6,163 bases of DNA from Thermoleophilia bacterium (lineage in GTDB: Bacteria > Actinomycetota > Thermoleophilia > Gaiellales > Gaiellaceae): NCBI GenBank assembly GCA_025936595.1, contig JAICTB010000140.1, positions 1 to 6,163 on the forward strand, read 5' to 3'. The notes below the pieces were generated by a model. That model worked only from the letters and a program-made list of their open reading frames with translations. It had not been told where the DNA came from and made no database searches. The translations under genes were made by a program, and so were the position numbers. This document shows, one piece after another, positions 6,064-6,163 of this stretch (its first letter is position 1; each line of letters starts with the position of its first letter).

Positions 6064-6163
6064 GGAGCGCGCCCAGATGTTGATGTCGCCGTCGGTCGCG
6101 TAGCGGTCGATCTCGGCGAGCTCGTCGTCCGAGAAGTCGAGCCGCTGCAGTGCTGCGAGCGAA
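6052..6163 (-). CDS. Aldo/keto reductase, C-terminal fragment (L-glyceraldehyde 3-phosphate reductase / YghZ-like)
   Basis: Only the last 36 codons and the TAG stop are inside the window; the rest of the gene lies beyond the right edge. The visible residues include ALQRLDFSDDELAEIDRY followed by DGDINIW and a short Ser/Ala tail. This matches the C-terminus of the YghZ-type aldo/keto reductases (in E. coli roughly ALNNLTFSTKELAQID and then DGELNLW), NADPH-dependent cytosolic enzymes that reduce L-glyceraldehyde 3-phosphate and other reactive aldehydes. The catalytic Asp-Tyr-Lys-His residues are upstream and cannot be checked. The gene runs toward the acetyltransferase gene and overlaps its 3' end by 12 bp. 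Confidence 0.75.
   Translation of the reverse strand, partial: SLAALQRLDFSDDELAEIDRYATDGDINIWARSSAS

Overview
This is a GC-rich window with dense coding, mostly GTG starts, and G or C at most third codon positions. That points to a high-GC bacterium, most likely an actinobacterium. The SMC head carries ATGSMSPGELRAEKPDDVLF in place of the usual VLGEQS...LRGGK..DVIF. From memory I associate that variant with deep-branching actinobacteria (Thermoleophilia, Gaiellales/Solirubrobacterales), but I could not check this by search and the placement is tentative.

Layout from left to right. Positions 1-145 hold no gene I can identify. A minus-strand gene (562 to 146) encodes a stand-alone GyrI-like effector-binding domain. 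It is divergent from a plus-strand cluster, with 81 bp between the two start codons. The cluster is smc (644-3997), a small nucleotidyltransferase-fold gene (3994-4404, sharing GTGA with the smc stop), ftsY (4418-5356) and a GNAT acetyltransferase gene (5353-6063, sharing ATGA with the ftsY stop). At the right edge the last 36 codons of an aldo/keto reductase run in on the minus strand. Its stop codon lies inside the end of the acetyltransferase gene, so the two genes converge with a 12 bp overlap.

The core content is housekeeping: SMC organises and segregates the chromosome, and FtsY is the membrane receptor for the signal recognition particle. smc and ftsY are neighbours in many bacteria. 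The unusual points are the nucleotidyltransferase gene wedged between them, an SMC hinge about 50 residues shorter than normal, and the start-site pattern. Each of the three starts that are not coupled to an upstream stop (GyrI-like, smc, ftsY) has a TANNNT hexamer ending 6-7 bases before a GTG codon, and none has a Shine-Dalgarno site. This is the layout of leaderless transcription known from actinobacteria. It implies a divergent promoter pair at 562-644 and an extra internal promoter for ftsY.

I found no CRISPR array, insertion sequence, identifiable RNA gene or convincing rho-independent terminator. I do not see a clear new multi-gene system; the nucleotidyltransferase inside the smc-ftsY unit and the reduced hinge are the best leads.
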